Shown: in pieces, positions 43,282-56,227 of the stretch | How the letters are laid out: each line of letters begins with the position of its first letter | Position numbering within the stretch: the first letter of the stretch is position 1 | From: Beroe forskalii | Lineage: Eukaryota > Ctenophora > Nuda > Beroida > Beroidae | Assembly: GCA_011033025.1 (NCBI GenBank) | Contig: WFMF01000017.1 | Span: 310,001 to 374,000 of the forward strand | Direction of reading: 5' to 3' | Length of the DNA stretch: 64,000 nt | Program-made: the position numbers and the translations under genes | Notes under the pieces: generated by a model | Told to the model about the DNA's origin: nothing | What the model saw: only the letters and a program-made list of their open reading frames with translations | The model's database searches: none

Positions 43282-44518
43282 ACGAGAAAACCCGTTGGGT
43301 TTTCCGTTTAATTGGACGTATAGTCAGTTGGATGTACAATAAATTGAACGAAGTCATTGAAGCAATTTTTGTTACTGGGGGTAGGGGTGCAACGTAAAGA
43401 AATTACGAAATATTTGCATAGGATTTGAATATTAATTTTAAAAATTGCAGATTTTGCGATCGTAAATTACTAAATTAATGTCGAGGACACAACAGTAAAT
43501 AAGAAGATTTCAAGAACAATGGTTTCATAATCCAAAGTCCAGATTCGGAGAAAAGATGAGCAAAAAAATTGAATTAAAGCTCATTGAAATAAAAATTGTC
43601 CTCATTTTCATCTGTTTATAACTCACTCCTAACTTTAATTGGACGTATAGTCAGTTGGACGTACAACAAATTGAACGAAGTCATTGATGCAATTTTTTGT
43701 TACTGGGGGTAGGGGTGTAACGTAACGAAATTACGAAATTTATTTGTATAGGATTTGAATATGAATCAATAAATAGTGCAGATTTTGAGATTGCAAATTT
43801 ATATCGAGGACACATAACAGTAAATAAGAAAGTAAGAAGATCTCAAGAACAATGGTTTCATAATCCAAAGTTCAGATTCGGAGAAAAGATGGGCAACAGA
43901 TTTGAATCCAAACTCATCATTGAAGTCAAAATTGTCCGCATTTTCATCTGTTTAGAACCCACTTCTCACTTGAGTCAATATGAATTCCTCCTGTCGAATC
44001 CTCGCAGCACACCATCGAAACTACAATTAATATCTTGATATATGAAAGAATTATCGATGATTTTCTCAATGGAACAAATTGTTCAACTTTTACCTTTTCT
44101 CCTACAATAGTGATTAGAGTTGATAGGCTTCTGTCGAAATTTTTTTACCGAACTCGAAAATTTCATTGAGAACGAAAGTTATGAATTAAAACAGTTGAAA
44201 CGTTTCCAAATGACACGATAGCGAAATGGCAGATGCTTCGTTAAAATGCACGTGCAGTCTTGCGCGCGCTATAACATGTAGCCATAGCAACGCGCGCAAC
44301 TGGTGAATTTAACCTAGAACGCGATCTTCTTTTTAGGGAGGATTTTTCAGACTTTCGACGTTATTTACGAAAAATCTAAAGCACAAATCCTATTTTTGGC
44401 CATGCTATCTTTTAAGTTTATCCATTTTCTACCGCCTTGCAAAAAATCGCGGCTTTTTAGCTTCATTTGTGTCAGTTATTCATACACAAACGTAGAAGTG
44501 CCTCTTTCCTTTATATTA
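43282..44518 (-). repeat. Inverted third copy of the 17987-21420 repeat, with empty retrotransposon site
   Basis: It is the reverse complement of 17987-20510 without 18653-19946. The junction bases at about 43856 show the pre-insertion sequence. Confidence 0.88.
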
Positions 44519-44696
44519 AAGATTTGAAGCATGTCAAGAACAATTAATTTCAATTACGACGATAGGCAAATATTAAAGAAGTAGGAGTTTTCAGTCGGTA
44601 GGTATAGCAGGGCCAGCATACAGCATATATGTCAAACACAACGAAGCAGCTATGCAGAATAGGATGAAGATTAGGTATCATAATAAACCAATATAG

Positions 44697-44821
44697 TAGT
44701 CTCACGACAAGTTTTGACCGATTTAAAGGGTAGTACTATATGCGTAGAGTCGTGTTCTACTCGCGCTTTATATCATGTGTTTGTTATGACACACCAATTT
44801 AAATACACATCTACGCGACCT
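44697..44821 (-). mobile_element. Copy C of the terminal-inverted-repeat element, first fragment
   Basis: It matches 28596-28684 and 30331-30400 joined. It ends in TCTACGCGACCT, which is repeated at 47108 where the copy resumes. Confidence 0.8.
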
Positions 44822-45480
44822 GCTCCATGCGAGCCCAACAACCCAATAGCTCCATGTGAGCCCAAAAACTCAATAGCTCCTTGTGTGCCCTATAACCCAA
44901 TAGCTCCATGTGAGCCCAACAACCCAATAGCTCCAGGTGAGCCCAACAACCCAATAGCTCCTTGTGAGCCCACATTCCAAACTCAATAGCTCCAGGTAAG
45001 CTCAACAACCAATTAGCTCCAAGTGAGCCCAACAACACAAAAGCTCTATGTTAGCTAAACAACTCAACTGCTCGATCTAACCCCAATAACTACATTTGAG
45101 CAAAATTACCAAAGAGCCCCATCTGAGCTCAACTACCCAAGAGCTTCGTGTGATTTACAACTACCCTACACCCCTCAAACTCATCCATTCACAAAATTGC
45201 TTCCAGTTTTAATCGATACAGATCACCATGGTCATTGGCTATTGGCAACACCCCACTCTCTTTTGGTGTGGTGGGTGGAGAATAACGGTGTTATCCTCCT
45301 CCCCAAGAGCAATGACTTGGGAGCCCAACAACCCAATAGCTCCATGAGCCCAACAACCTAATAGCTCCATCAAAACCAAACAGCTTCATATCTGCATTAG
45401 CCCAACAACCCAACAGCTCCATGAGCCAAATAGTTCCATGAGCCCAACAACCAAATAGCTCCCATGCATCTCCCCAACAA
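44822..45480. repeat. Irregular 22-27 bp minisatellite blocks
   Basis: CCCAACAACCCAATAGCTCC units with variable GTGAG or ATGAG linkers occupy 44822-45070 and 45315-45480, with a unique spacer between. Confidence 0.8.
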
Positions 45481-47107
45481 ACCAAAAACTCCTCACTATA
45501 AAAAATAGTACAAAACTGCTGCCAGTTATAATCTACCTATTTTAGGTCAAAGTTTTTGGCAACACTCTTCTTTCTTTTCGAAGTGGGGTGGGTGGAGAAT
45601 AACAGAGTTGTTCTCTGCCCAAGAACCAAGACCTGAAGCCTTTGCTCCAAAAACCAGCTGTTTCCAGTGAACACATGAACAATTTGTACTGAAAAACGCA
45701 GCTTTGTTACACCATATGACATTACATGATAATGACGCACATTAAACAAAAAAAAACAGAAAAAATGCATGCACCAAAGTTTGCTTCCAACCTAGTACAA
45801 ATTTTGGCATACAAATTTACCAAATTTAACAATTTACCAAATCAACATTAATACTATAACCACTTTGTCAATGAAAAATGACGACAAACTTTATTGATAT
45901 AACAAAAAATCATTGCACACCAACTTCTTTTACACTGGAACGTTTTAAACTAATCATTCCTGAAACCAGTGGATAATAAGAATTCAGTTATTAGAAACGT
46001 ATAAACACACCATCACTCATAGATGAAACACAAAATATTAAGCTGTCCCAGCATTTAAGTCAATCAAAAAACCATTCTTATAGATACATAAGAATAGTAT
46101 GCCAGTAGACATAAATATTGCGATGAAACTCACTTGAGAGTTCATCAATAAAACACAAAAAGCTTGCCATACACACCAAAAAAAGATATGAAAAGGACTT
46201 TGATAGTGGATACCTCATCACATGCAGTAATAACAACATGGATAACTATCACTTGAAGATTTCATAAGCTAAACATCAAATGCAATTAAGCACACACTAC
46301 CGTCAATGTAATCGGCAAACTGCACAAATCATAAATTAACTGAGAAAAAAAGCAAGGTTACTCATAATTATGAGTTACAGTATACATCAGCTTAAAAACA
46401 TCAGCTTAAAAATATGGGAGTACTTATCATGGAAAATCCCTCCTTCATTAGGTAAACAATGGATCATCGAAAATGAAACAAGAAAGAACTAAATTATATA
46501 ACCATCAAAATTATGTGGAAAGTAAGCAAAAAATCCAAGTATGTTGATGCCAATGATAGTCGACCAGAGAACACTGCTCAGAGACGCTTTAGTAATAACA
46601 TAGTAAACTGCCTCATTCTTGAGCCTGAACAAAACACACTTTTTCGATTTCAAAAAGAGCCTCAAGGACAGGAGCTTCACTTGCAGGAATACACAAAAAC
46701 AACAAACCAAGAAATATAAACAAACCAAAAAAGGGGGATTCACTCTGTTTGCCCAATAATGAGAAACATGACTCAGGACATTCTTTCCCATTACTTGTCC
46801 AAGAAATAAAGAAGAATGGGAGGAGAAGATTTGGTTGCTTCATCGCCTCAAAAGAAGCAAACCGTATGTTTTCGGGCTCAAGTTGAACAGACAGATAACT
46901 GCTTGAGTTGGGGCCATTGGGGTCTATTACCCAATTGGAGAATAATTGGCGAACAATTTTCTGTATAGATATCTGTCCTCTACTATATAGACTATTAGTT
47001 ATGCCAACATATCAGCCAAACCGCGACCGTTGCCTCTCAGACTATGAGGGGCCATGTCGTATGGCACAGCGCCTCCGCGGAAGCGCATTTTACCTACCTT
47101 ACCTACC
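44822..47107. mobile_element. 2.3 kb insertion with 12-base target duplication
   Basis: TCTACGCGACCT lies on both sides (44810-44821 and 47108-47119), and the host element is continuous once the insert is removed. The right end is a short-repeat tail of TTACCTACC, which with the long target duplication suggests retrotransposition. The interior has no protein domain I recognise. Confidence 0.8.
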
Positions 47108-47729
47108 TCTACGCGACCTTTGCTTTTGCGTTACAAAAATGTGCATATCTCCGAGGTTTTTTGAGCAAACTTGATGAAACTTTCAGGATGTTTAGAGCTT
47201 CATAAAAGCAACATCTCAGTGAAGTTTAGATTCATTTTTGAGCTCCGAAGCGGAGTTATGACCGAAAAGCCAGTTGTTAAGCGGTAACTTTAAAACAAAA
47301 CACCGGTTTATCTGTCATATCTCAATTTCTGAGGGTCAGAAATGTTAGCTACTCCAGGAATGTATTGGTCATATCTTGCCCGTAATATCCTGAAAGTTTG
47401 ATCAAAATTGCTCAAAAACGGCTGAGTTATGCGCTTTTTGTTTTGTGTTAACAAGCATTTTCTATTATTACCATATAAGGTAATGTGTGCTTGTTGTGTA
47501 CAGGGTGTGTCTTTTGTACACCGTCCGACTACTATATAGTTTTTTAGAGGCTCCAGACTCACCGCAGAAATATGATTTTAGAGCACTCGGCTCAGCTTCG
47601 CTTCGCCTCGCACTCTAAATTATTTAAATGTCTCCAGCTACGCTGTCGACATTAAATATTATATAGAGCCCTGCTCTCGCAGGGCTCTATATTGTCTGCG
47701 TGTTCGTCTTACGCCTCTAAAGTACATGT
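47108..47729 (-). mobile_element. Copy C, second fragment with one terminal repeat
   Basis: It is the reverse complement of about 6446-7060. It ends in the ACTTTAGAGGCGTAAG-type terminus with the GAGCCCTGC palindrome. Confidence 0.85.
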
Positions 47730-48250
47730 AATATTATAGCTGAATATCCGGTGTAAACTCATTAAGTTTTCTAATTTTATTACTCAGATATATATAAACA
47801 AATATTTTTTCACATAACAGCACTCTATTGGTTTGTAGGTTGAAATAAAACGACCTGCCTCTTATTCTGGTTATTGTTTGGGCTATGAAAGATACCCATA
47901 TCATAAAAAAGCGTCGTCAAAAATAGAAACGGAGTAATAACCGATCAATTCACTATTTACGGACGTTTCTACTTTTTTTACGATCAAGATCTTTCCAACG
48001 ATTTAAATCTTAAGTCTTACGATTTGAATCTAAAAATTAATTAATTTGTGACTTTTAGCTTTACTTTTCTTCTAGGTAAGCGCTATAAAAATTTCAAGAA
48101 GGCTATTCATTTGAATAACCAGATAATTAAGTCCATTTATTCTGTTCCTTAGCATTTCCACTGTAAGTACTCACTACTCAGCAACTGAGTACCTACTTAG
48201 TTTGTTGTTCTTACAATTAATTTCCTTCGCAAACTAATTAACTTCTTGTT
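47730..48250. other. Noncoding
   Basis: No gene or clear repeat seen. Confidence 0.4.
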
Positions 48251-48294
48251 ATTAAAGGCCCTCCCCAACGTCGGAGCTCGTACAGGACTTTCCC

Positions 48295-48625
48295 AAGTTG
48301 TCTCGGGTTTTAACGGTTTTTGCGCGCTTTCGCGGGTTTGCGGGTTTTCACGGGCTTTCCCCGGGTTTTTATGGGCTTTTGCGGGTTTTCACAGGCTTTT
48401 GCGGGTTTTCACGGGCTTTTGCGGGTTTTGACTCGAGCTTTTGCAGGTTTTTACGGGCTTTCGTGGGTTTTGGCGGGTTTTCACGGGTTTTTACGGGTTT
48501 TCGCGGGTTTTTTACGGGTTTTTGCGGGCTTTTGGCGGGTTTATACGGGCTTTTGCGGGTTTTTACGGGCTTTTGCGGGTTCTTACGGGCTTTTGTGGGT
48601 TTTACGGGCTTTTGTGGGCTGTGTG
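48295..48625. repeat. Simple repeat of TTTTGCGGG and TTTTCACGGG
   Basis: Units of 9-11 bases alternate GCGGG, ACGGGC and CACGGG after T runs. The Phe-Gly-rich open frames here are artefacts. Confidence 0.85.
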
Positions 48626-48758
48626 TAAAATGTGTATCTTGATGATACTGAGTTTTTCAATACTAAAATTTATTGAATTATATTATTATTTTCCGAAAAA
48701 TGAACGTTTTAGTAAGTGTTTTTGCAGGAAAGTATGAAGCTTTCAAGATGGAAGATAT

Positions 48759-48858
48759 NNNNNNNNNNNNNNNNNNNNNNNNNNNNNNNNNNNNNNNNNN
48801 NNNNNNNNNNNNNNNNNNNNNNNNNNNNNNNNNNNNNNNNNNNNNNNNNNNNNNNNNN
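48759..48858. other. Assembly gap, 100 N
   Basis: Exactly 100 undetermined bases, a conventional placeholder for a gap of unknown size. Confidence 0.99.
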
Positions 48859-49787
48859 AGACCCATAAACGTTAGAGCTAAGGCAGTCACACAAGCTCCA
48901 TAAAAGAGTAAAGGAGCAAAGGTGCTTTGAACTTTTGAAACCATGCATGGTAAACACTTTTTTGACCCATAATGTTCTTAAACAACGTTATGATTGCATC
49001 ACTTTACTTTGGCCCGAATGTGCAAATTCTGATCCATTAAAACAATCATAATGTAATTCACAACGAAACATCTGACATTTGTTTGAAATGATAGAAGATT
49101 TTGCCGAGGGTAGCATCGCACACAAATAATAAGTCGCACACGAACAATATGCCCCTGACACTGTCAGTGACAGTATAAATTCTTGCGCCTATTGTTCGCG
49201 CGCGACGCATAACATGCCCGGGCAGGTTCAGCGGCAGTAAGGGAAATGTCGCAAATGTGTCATTGGTTGCGTGAGAATCCTTCATTTCGTTGCAGTACAG
49301 TAAGTTCATTGCTCATACGGCCCGTGCACTTATCTCCATCGCTTTCATGTAATTCGACCGTACGTTCATCTTATTCACCTCTATGTCTTTATGTGAAAAT
49401 GCAAGAACTCGAGAAGCATCTCTAAATTGGCATCTCTATGCCACGTAGCCCAGTAAATTCGCCCGGTAAACTTGAATGAATTGATATCGAGTGGGACAAT
49501 TTCCGAATTGATTCGAGTGTTGTCCGAATTGGAGTCGTGTCATTTTGAGACTAAAACACGGATGACGATGATACTGATAATACGAACATAAGTTTTAGTA
49601 AATGTCATAACTTTAAACACCAATTCATGAGTTATATAGTCAAACATGAATGATAACTGACCCGCAAATAATTTTCTCCATACAAATTGTGAGTTGCATT
49701 TCATTTTGTTGCAAATTAAGGGAATGACATGATTAATTATAAGGCGTCTGCATAGACTTAGGTTGATCAAAAATCAGGTTTAATGTA
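48859..49787. other. Noncoding
   Basis: No gene seen. A short CTGACACTGTCAGTGACAGT palindrome lies near 49156. Confidence 0.4.
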
Positions 49788-50085
49788 TAAAAAACACACA
49801 AATGTCGCTACAAATATTTTTTCTTCATAATTCTTTATGTATCAGTTAGAAAACTAAATTCCTCAGAAACAAATGAAGGCAGATTTTTTGATTTAGACCT
49901 CTAAAAATTTTGAGCCCATTTTATGCATATTTTGCCAAATTTTTTACTAAAATGGGCCAAAAAGTTACGGAGGCCTAAATCAAATATCTGGCTCCATTTG
50001 TTTCTGAGGAATTTTGTTTTCTATCTGATGCAAAACAATTCATGAAAAAATATTATTCGTAGCAATATTTGTGTGAGTTTTTACA
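49788..50085. repeat. Inverted-repeat element with about 115-base arms
   Basis: 49788-49905 and 49968-50085 are imperfect reverse complements (AATTCCTCAGAAACAAATG with CATTTGTTTCTGAGGAATT). A 60-base loop separates them. This is a MITE-like foldback. Confidence 0.8.
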
Positions 50086-50099
50086 TTAACCCATATTCT

Positions 50100-50560
50100 C
50101 CCATTGTCCTATATATAGGACAGGTACTATATAGAAGCCTCATTTTGCAGAGAAACGTTATTTTTACTCAATTTCTTTGCACTGCATGCCTGAAGGATGT
50201 ATTGGGTCGTAGAAACAAACCTGAATGCATGGTTATTTTTGAATGCATGATATATGCATAGAAAGTGGTACAATTTTCATGATTTCCAATTAACATGACC
50301 TAGCGTGATATTTCCCAAAATTTGGACCAGCATGAATCTTGTTTTTACCTGTTATCGATAGCCAAGGCATGTGCAAATAATTATGGGCGGTTAAATTTTG
50401 TATATAAGAAATGCATAATTGCATAAAATTCATGCATAATTGAGTGTACTATATATAGTACGTTATTTGAAAATAGACGTACTATATCTGGTACGTCCTA
50501 TAAGTAGGACATTATATGAAAATTTATGTCCTAAATATAGCACGTACTATATGTAGGACA
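50100..50560. repeat. Cluster of GTMCTATATATAGKAC-like dyads
   Basis: GTCCTATATATAGGAC occurs near 50107. Then GTACTATATATAGTAC, GTACTATATCTGGTAC, GTCCTATAAGTAGGAC and two further variants occupy 50446-50560. Each is a 16-base near-palindrome. Confidence 0.75.
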
Positions 50561-51075
50561 TTAATTTTTGAATAATGCTCTACATATACTCATATAGCAC
50601 GTATCTCGACATATAAGCCTCAACAGACTCGGCTAAAGCTCACTTAAATATGTTTGGTGGACTTGATTGGGCCTTTAGCACCAAAAAAAGTTTGCTGCAG
50701 AGTAAAAAACCACCATGGAGTAAAGCCTGTAGTGGAGTATTAGTCCGTCAATCAATTCTACTGATGGAAGTTGCTAGCAGAATTTGCTCCGCAAGTGAAC
50801 TCTGCTCCTATATCATGCATGTGTTCTACATTAGCGAAAAATAGTTCATAACGAACTCCTCAGTCCACCAGCGGGAGTCTATTTTGCCCAGGAATCAACA
50901 TGTATGAAAAACAGTTTACATTCTACCAAGTGGTGTCTACATCTATCATATTGTGGTAATATTCGCATTGATTGAGCCTCGTTTCAATGGATAAGGACAC
51001 TGCCAATTTAAACTGACCATTTTCAATCGCTTATCAACACGTCTTGTCCATTTATTTAGCCATTGGTACACTTTC
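50561..51075. other. Noncoding
   Basis: No gene seen. Confidence 0.4.
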
Positions 51076-51077
51076 AT

Positions 51078-52040
51078 AGGTCAGGAGAGGTTAACCAAGG
51101 GGTCAGGAGAGGTTACCCAAGGGATCAGGAGAGGTTAACCAAGGGGTCAGGAGTGGTTATTGGTTAACCAAGGGATCAGGAGAGGTTAACCAAGGGGTCA
51201 GGAGCTGGTTAACCAAGGGGTCAGGAGAGGTTAACCAAGGGGTCAGGAGTGGTTATTGGTTGACCAAGGGATCAGGAGAGGTTAATCAAGGGGTCAGGAG
51301 AGGTTAACCAAGGGGTCAGGAGAGGTTAACCAAGGGGTCAGGAGAGGTTATTGGTTAACCAAGGGGTCAGGAGCTGGTTAACCAAGGGATCAGGAGAGGT
51401 TAACCAAGGGGTCAGGAGAGGTTAACCAAGGGGTCAGGAGAGGTTAACCAAGGGGTCAGGAGAGGTTATTGGTTAACCAAGGGGTCAGGAGAGGTTAACC
51501 AAGGGGTCAGGAGTGGTTATTGGTTAACCAAGGGATCAGAAGAGGTTAACCAAGGGGTCAGGAGAGGTTAACCAAGGGGTCAGGAGAGGTTAACCAAGGG
51601 ATCAGGAGAGGTTGACCAAGGGGTCAGGAGAGGTTAACCAAGGGGTCAGGAGAGGTTAACCAAGGGGTCAGGAGAGGTTAACCAAGGGGTCAGGAGAGGT
51701 TAACCAAGGGGTCAGGAGTGGTTATTGGTTTAACCAAGGGATCAGAGAGGTTAACCAAGGGGTCAGGAGCTGGTTAACCAAGGGATCAAGAGAGGTTAAC
51801 CAAGGGGTCAGGAGTGGTTATTGGTTAACCAAGGGATCAGGAGAGGTTAACCAAGGGATCAGGAGAGGTTAACCAAGGGGTCAGGAGAGGTTAACTAAGG
51901 GGTCAGGAGGTTAACCAAGGGGTCAGGAGCTGGTTAAAAGAGGGGTCAGGCAAATGTAACCAAGGGTCAGGAGAGGTTAACCAAGGGGTCAGGAGAGGTT
52001 CATCAGGGGGTCAGTAGAGGGTTGCCAGGAGTCAGAGAGT
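51078..52040. repeat. 21 bp minisatellite with a 28 bp variant
   Basis: The main unit is GGTCAGGAGAGGTTAACCAA plus GG, and the longer form contains GTGGTTATTGGTTAACC. About 40 units are present, degenerating at the right end. Confidence 0.93.
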
Positions 52041-52920
52041 CATTTGTACACTTTCATAGGACCAAAATAAGTTTTGCTCCAGTTTTTCCTTCAATATGTT
52101 TGAAAACATCTGTAAATTTCGCCGGATTGTCCACTTATTGACTCCCTACTACGTTTGATGAGACCCGTACTATATATAATGATTAATGACGTTCCATTTA
52201 AAATGATCATTTTTACCACGAATAAGGATATCATTATAGTATCATTTTGTTGTCAGCTTGAGAAAGATCATAATTGTCATAATTTGATAACTGTTAGCAA
52301 AACAAGACTGTTAAGTACCGTGCCTTAATAATGAGTTAACGAGTGATAGGAACCTGAAAACATTCGACCTCTCGAGTGATTACGTTATTATGTATCAGTC
52401 AGACACAGTTGATCAGTTATCAAGAATAGGGTGGTGATGAATGGTGAAAAGAGATAACGTAGCCAGAGTATTTTATCTACATACTACAGTACGGAAGTGC
52501 TAATAAGGATCCGCAGTCAACTCTAAATAGTTAGTTGGAAAGGGAAAAATAGAGATCTGTGAGATCAGGATATGCATAATATACAAATATGTGCAGCGTA
52601 CGCAGTGTTTCACAGTTGACAGGTAAAATGAGCCGAATGAGTTGGGATTGGAGTAATAAAGTCCCCTATCATGAAAAGGAGATACAATTATAAGTTCATA
52701 AGATTTGTGTATACACATCTCTAAGAGTGCCTAGATAGCTAGATGACTAGAAGAACATATTTCTTGACAAACTGAATATCAATAAATATCCTATTAGTTA
52801 TGTCCCATAATTATACGGGTTGATTCACCTTGACTCTGACACTTATTCCGGATTGATCATGGCAGGCTTCAGATTGATTCGGCTCGTTTCGATATTTATT
52901 CGGGTTGAATCGTTGATTCG
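52041..52920. other. Noncoding
   Basis: No gene seen. Confidence 0.4.
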
Positions 52921-52924
52921 GTTG

Positions 52925-53605
52925 ATTTACTCGAAACAAGCCGAAACAAGCGAAACAAGCTGAAACAAGCGAATCAACCCGAAACAAGCCGAAACAAGCG
53001 AATCAACCCGAAACAAGCCGAAACAAACCGAAACAAGCGAAACAAGCGAAACAAGCGAAACAAGCCGAAACAAGCGAATCAACCCGAAACAAGCCGAAAC
53101 AAGTGGAAAATGCAAAACTGCTTGTTTCGAGTTGATTCGCTTGTTTCGGGTTGTTTCGCTTTTTCGGCTGAGTCGATTGTTTTGGGTTGTTTCGGCTTGT
53201 TTCGGGGTGATTCGGCTTGTTTCGGGGTGATTCGGCTTGTTTCGGGTTGTTCCAGGTTTTAGTAAAAAAAATTGGCTTGATTCGGGCTTGATTCGGGTTG
53301 TTTCGTGTTTTTTCTGTCGTATCAAGCGAAACAAGGCGAACCAACCCGAAACAAGCGAATCAACCCGAAACAAGCTGAAACAAGCCGAAACAAGCCGAAA
53401 CAAGTGGAAAATACAAAACTGCTTGTTTCGGGTTGTTTCGGGTTGATTCGCTTGTTTCGGGTTGTTTCGCTTGTTTCGCTTGTTTCGGGTTGTTTCGGCT
53501 CGTTTCGCCTTGTTTCGGCTTGTTTCGGAAGGTTTTTGGGTTGGTTCGGGGTGGTTTCGGGTCGTTCCGCTTGTTTCGGCTTGTTTCGGGGTGGTTTCGC
53601 TAGTT
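52925..53605. repeat. Two adjacent long hairpins built from a GAAACAAGC repeat
   Basis: Blocks of CGAAACAAGC (52930-53100 and 53320-53405) are each followed by inverted blocks of GCTTGTTTCG (53121-53275 and 53421-53590). Each loop contains GTGGAAAATRCAAAACTG. Confidence 0.85.
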
Positions 53606-55180
53606 CCTGCTTTTAGTATCTGAGAAGCCTCATGCTTTTGGCATGTTTAGCATGTCCAATATTTGCAAAGTTATTCTAGCTTGAGTGATTCCTTGAGAAT
53701 GCGCGGCGTAAACTTCTTAGAATTCTGCTGAGGCGCGTCGCAGGCAATTATTTCCGAACATGGTTTAATCACTTAATCGGGCGTAAAAATGCGCCCCGAC
53801 TTTTTGGCGGGAATAATAAAGTGTGTGGCCCTGTTTGTGACTTCGAAGAAGTGCGCGCGCGAACAAACAGGGACACATAGCATGTGGCAATTTGATTTTA
53901 ATATATTATCAAACTATGCCCTATGTTTGACATCACTCGAACTGATTGAATCGAAAAGGCACTTTCTTCAACGAAACTGTACTACGGTGGCCGAGCAGGC
54001 TCACTTTTTACATAAAAATTTTACATAAAAATTTTATGTAAAATTTTTGAGCCTTTCGTCAACCCGTGGCCGAGGAGGATCAAAATTTTATGTAAAAATT
54101 TTGAGCCTTTTCGTCCACTGCAGGCCGAGAAGGATCACTTTATTTCACATAAAAATTTTTGATACTCCTCGCTTCCATAGATCTAATTTCAGCATAATGG
54201 CCATTGGCCACGTCGTTTGCACCTGCTGTGGCCGAGCGCGCGGCGCGGTGGTGCGGCGCGCACGCGCAGATGGAATTCTGACAAATTATTTGAGTCGATT
54301 TTTTTGTATTTTGTTGCCTTGAGCAGTAATTATTAAAATTAATTTGATGAAAAGGCCGTAGAATTATTTTTCTAATGAACCATGGGCACGTGTTTCTGAA
54401 TAAATAATTCTGTTGAATCAATGATCTTAAATGTCAGTATTAAATCAGAATATCCTATAAATCATTTTAATTATTTATTTCTATGAATAATTCAAATATT
54501 TCTATGAATTTATTTGAAATAAAAAGAAATGTTTCTTCAAGACATCAATTTCTATGAATAGAAGTATTTTGCAATGGATAGAGCTTCATGGATACTTTGG
54601 TTAATTGGGCTATCCATCTGAATGCTTTTGATGCTATAAATCAAATTATTTTATGTTGTTAATTGATGAATTATGAATTATCTTATGAATTATCTTATGA
54701 ATTATGTTTTATAAAAAGGATTGGGGCTATATTTGTGACAAATGTAAACTGTTTCTATGCTTGTACATTGATGTTTTAAAGAAATTCTTTATTTTATGGA
54801 TTTTTCTCTACTAAATTGGTAACTGCTGCTTCTCCAACATAGCCCTTTAGCTGCAAAAGTCATGCCACAATAATGCAATGTCCCAGAAAATATATGGACC
54901 ATTCAAGACTCTTTCATTTTAGAGATTTAGGCAATTATTGCATCCACTTCATCCACATGACAGTGAAACCAGGCTTGTGGCATAAAAGATTAACCCTTTC
55001 ATAAATGCAAGCTAGCTTCCTTATTTGGACATGAACAAATTTGAATTAACAACAATTCATGCTCTGCACCAAAGGCAGCATTACTCAAAAATTCCTTGAG
55101 AAGCTCTTATAGTTACAATTGAAAGTTGTTATTTCATTTTAAAAGTTTAATGGTTGTTCAGTTGTTATAACTTGTGTAGG
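53606..55180. other. Noncoding with short palindromes
   Basis: ACATAAAAATTTTATGTA-type palindromes between CGAG-rich spacers lie at 54001-54165. A CCCTGTTTGT / ACAAACAGGG pair lies at 53830-53873, and GAATTATCTTAT repeats lie near 54670. No gene seen. Confidence 0.45.
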
Positions 55181-55660
55181 TAATACATGTCCAGATTTGC
55201 CTGCTCCTGTCTACTGGTGCCTCCTTGAACTGCAGAAGAAGGTTCCCTGATATGATGTGAGCTACAAATTACCTACCGCTTGCAGCTGCAGACTTCTTGC
55301 AGTTGAATACAATACAATGCAACAGGTTAGCTATAATAATCATGAAGTAACATTTCGAGATAAGAAATTGGAAAGATTTAAGATTTCAATATTGCCAGAT
55401 ATTGAATATGTAATTAATTCATTGTAACTATAAGGTTGATGGTCATTAATTTGTTAAAACTCATGTAATTGTAATACCTGTCCAGGTTTGTCTACTCCTG
55501 TCTCCTGCCTTCAGTGAACTGCTGAAGTATGTTTCCTGTTCTGAAGCAAGTTACTAAGTACCTACCACATGCAGACCTTTTCAACACAATGCAATCTAAC
55601 AGGTAAACAGTGCTAGATTTCATAAATATGTTTGAATGTTGAATTAAGGGACTTGATGGG

Positions 55661-56227
55661 CCCAGTGGAATAATATGGGGAATTTAGGAATTAGATTCCC
55701 AGTCAAATTTCCAAATAAGAAATCGAAAAAAAGGTTAAATTCGAACGAAATAAGCTTTTCTGGACACATTCTGTAATTGATGAACTCAAAATCATAAAAT
55801 TCATAGAGCTGAATACCATAATCGACCTTTCCCGGTACCTAATCCGAATCCAGCAGCTGCATTCCCACTGCATTCCCAAACCAGCCATCACATTCCCAAA
55901 TCAGCCACCGCACTCCCAAACCAGCCACTGCATTCCTAAACCAGCCGCGGTATTTCCTTGTGTTTGACTTTGGTCAAACTTTTTTAGTGAAAACTATCTA
56001 AATAGCCATCATAAACATTTTAAAATAATTACCATATTCAATGAAAAACATTGTTGCACGTTTCTATTGTTTCTCTAGCTAGCAATTGAACTTATTTTTT
56101 AAAATTTCGGTCATTTTAGTAAAACGTCATACAGTCAAAACCAGCTGGTCTTTACCCAAAGCTGAAAAAGCCTCTTTTTACTCTTAGTTACATATTCCCA
56201 GCCACTTTTTAAAATTATTCCACTGGG
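55661..56227. mobile_element. 567 bp hAT-like nonautonomous element
   Basis: It has perfect 14-base terminal repeats CCCAGTGGAATAAT and a perfect 8-base target duplication TTGATGGG (55653-55660 and 56228-56235). Eight-base duplications are typical of hAT elements. The interior has a short ATTCCCAAACCAGCC tandem repeat (55855-55945) and no transposase. Confidence 0.8.

Noticed and set aside
46489-46860. Membrane protein with long hydrophobic run on the minus strand
   Set aside because: There is no splice or family support and it lies in a repeat insertion; the hydrophobicity reflects T-rich sequence.
48298-48737. Phe/Gly-rich frames in three phases
   Set aside because: They are artefacts of the TTTTGCGGG simple repeat, and two run through the N gap.
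48673-48957. Frames spanning the N run
   Set aside because: The sequence across the gap is unknown, so no continuity can be claimed.
50107-50122. SRF CArG box
   Set aside because: The A/T core is eight bases, not six, and the other cluster members lack the CC/GG ends.
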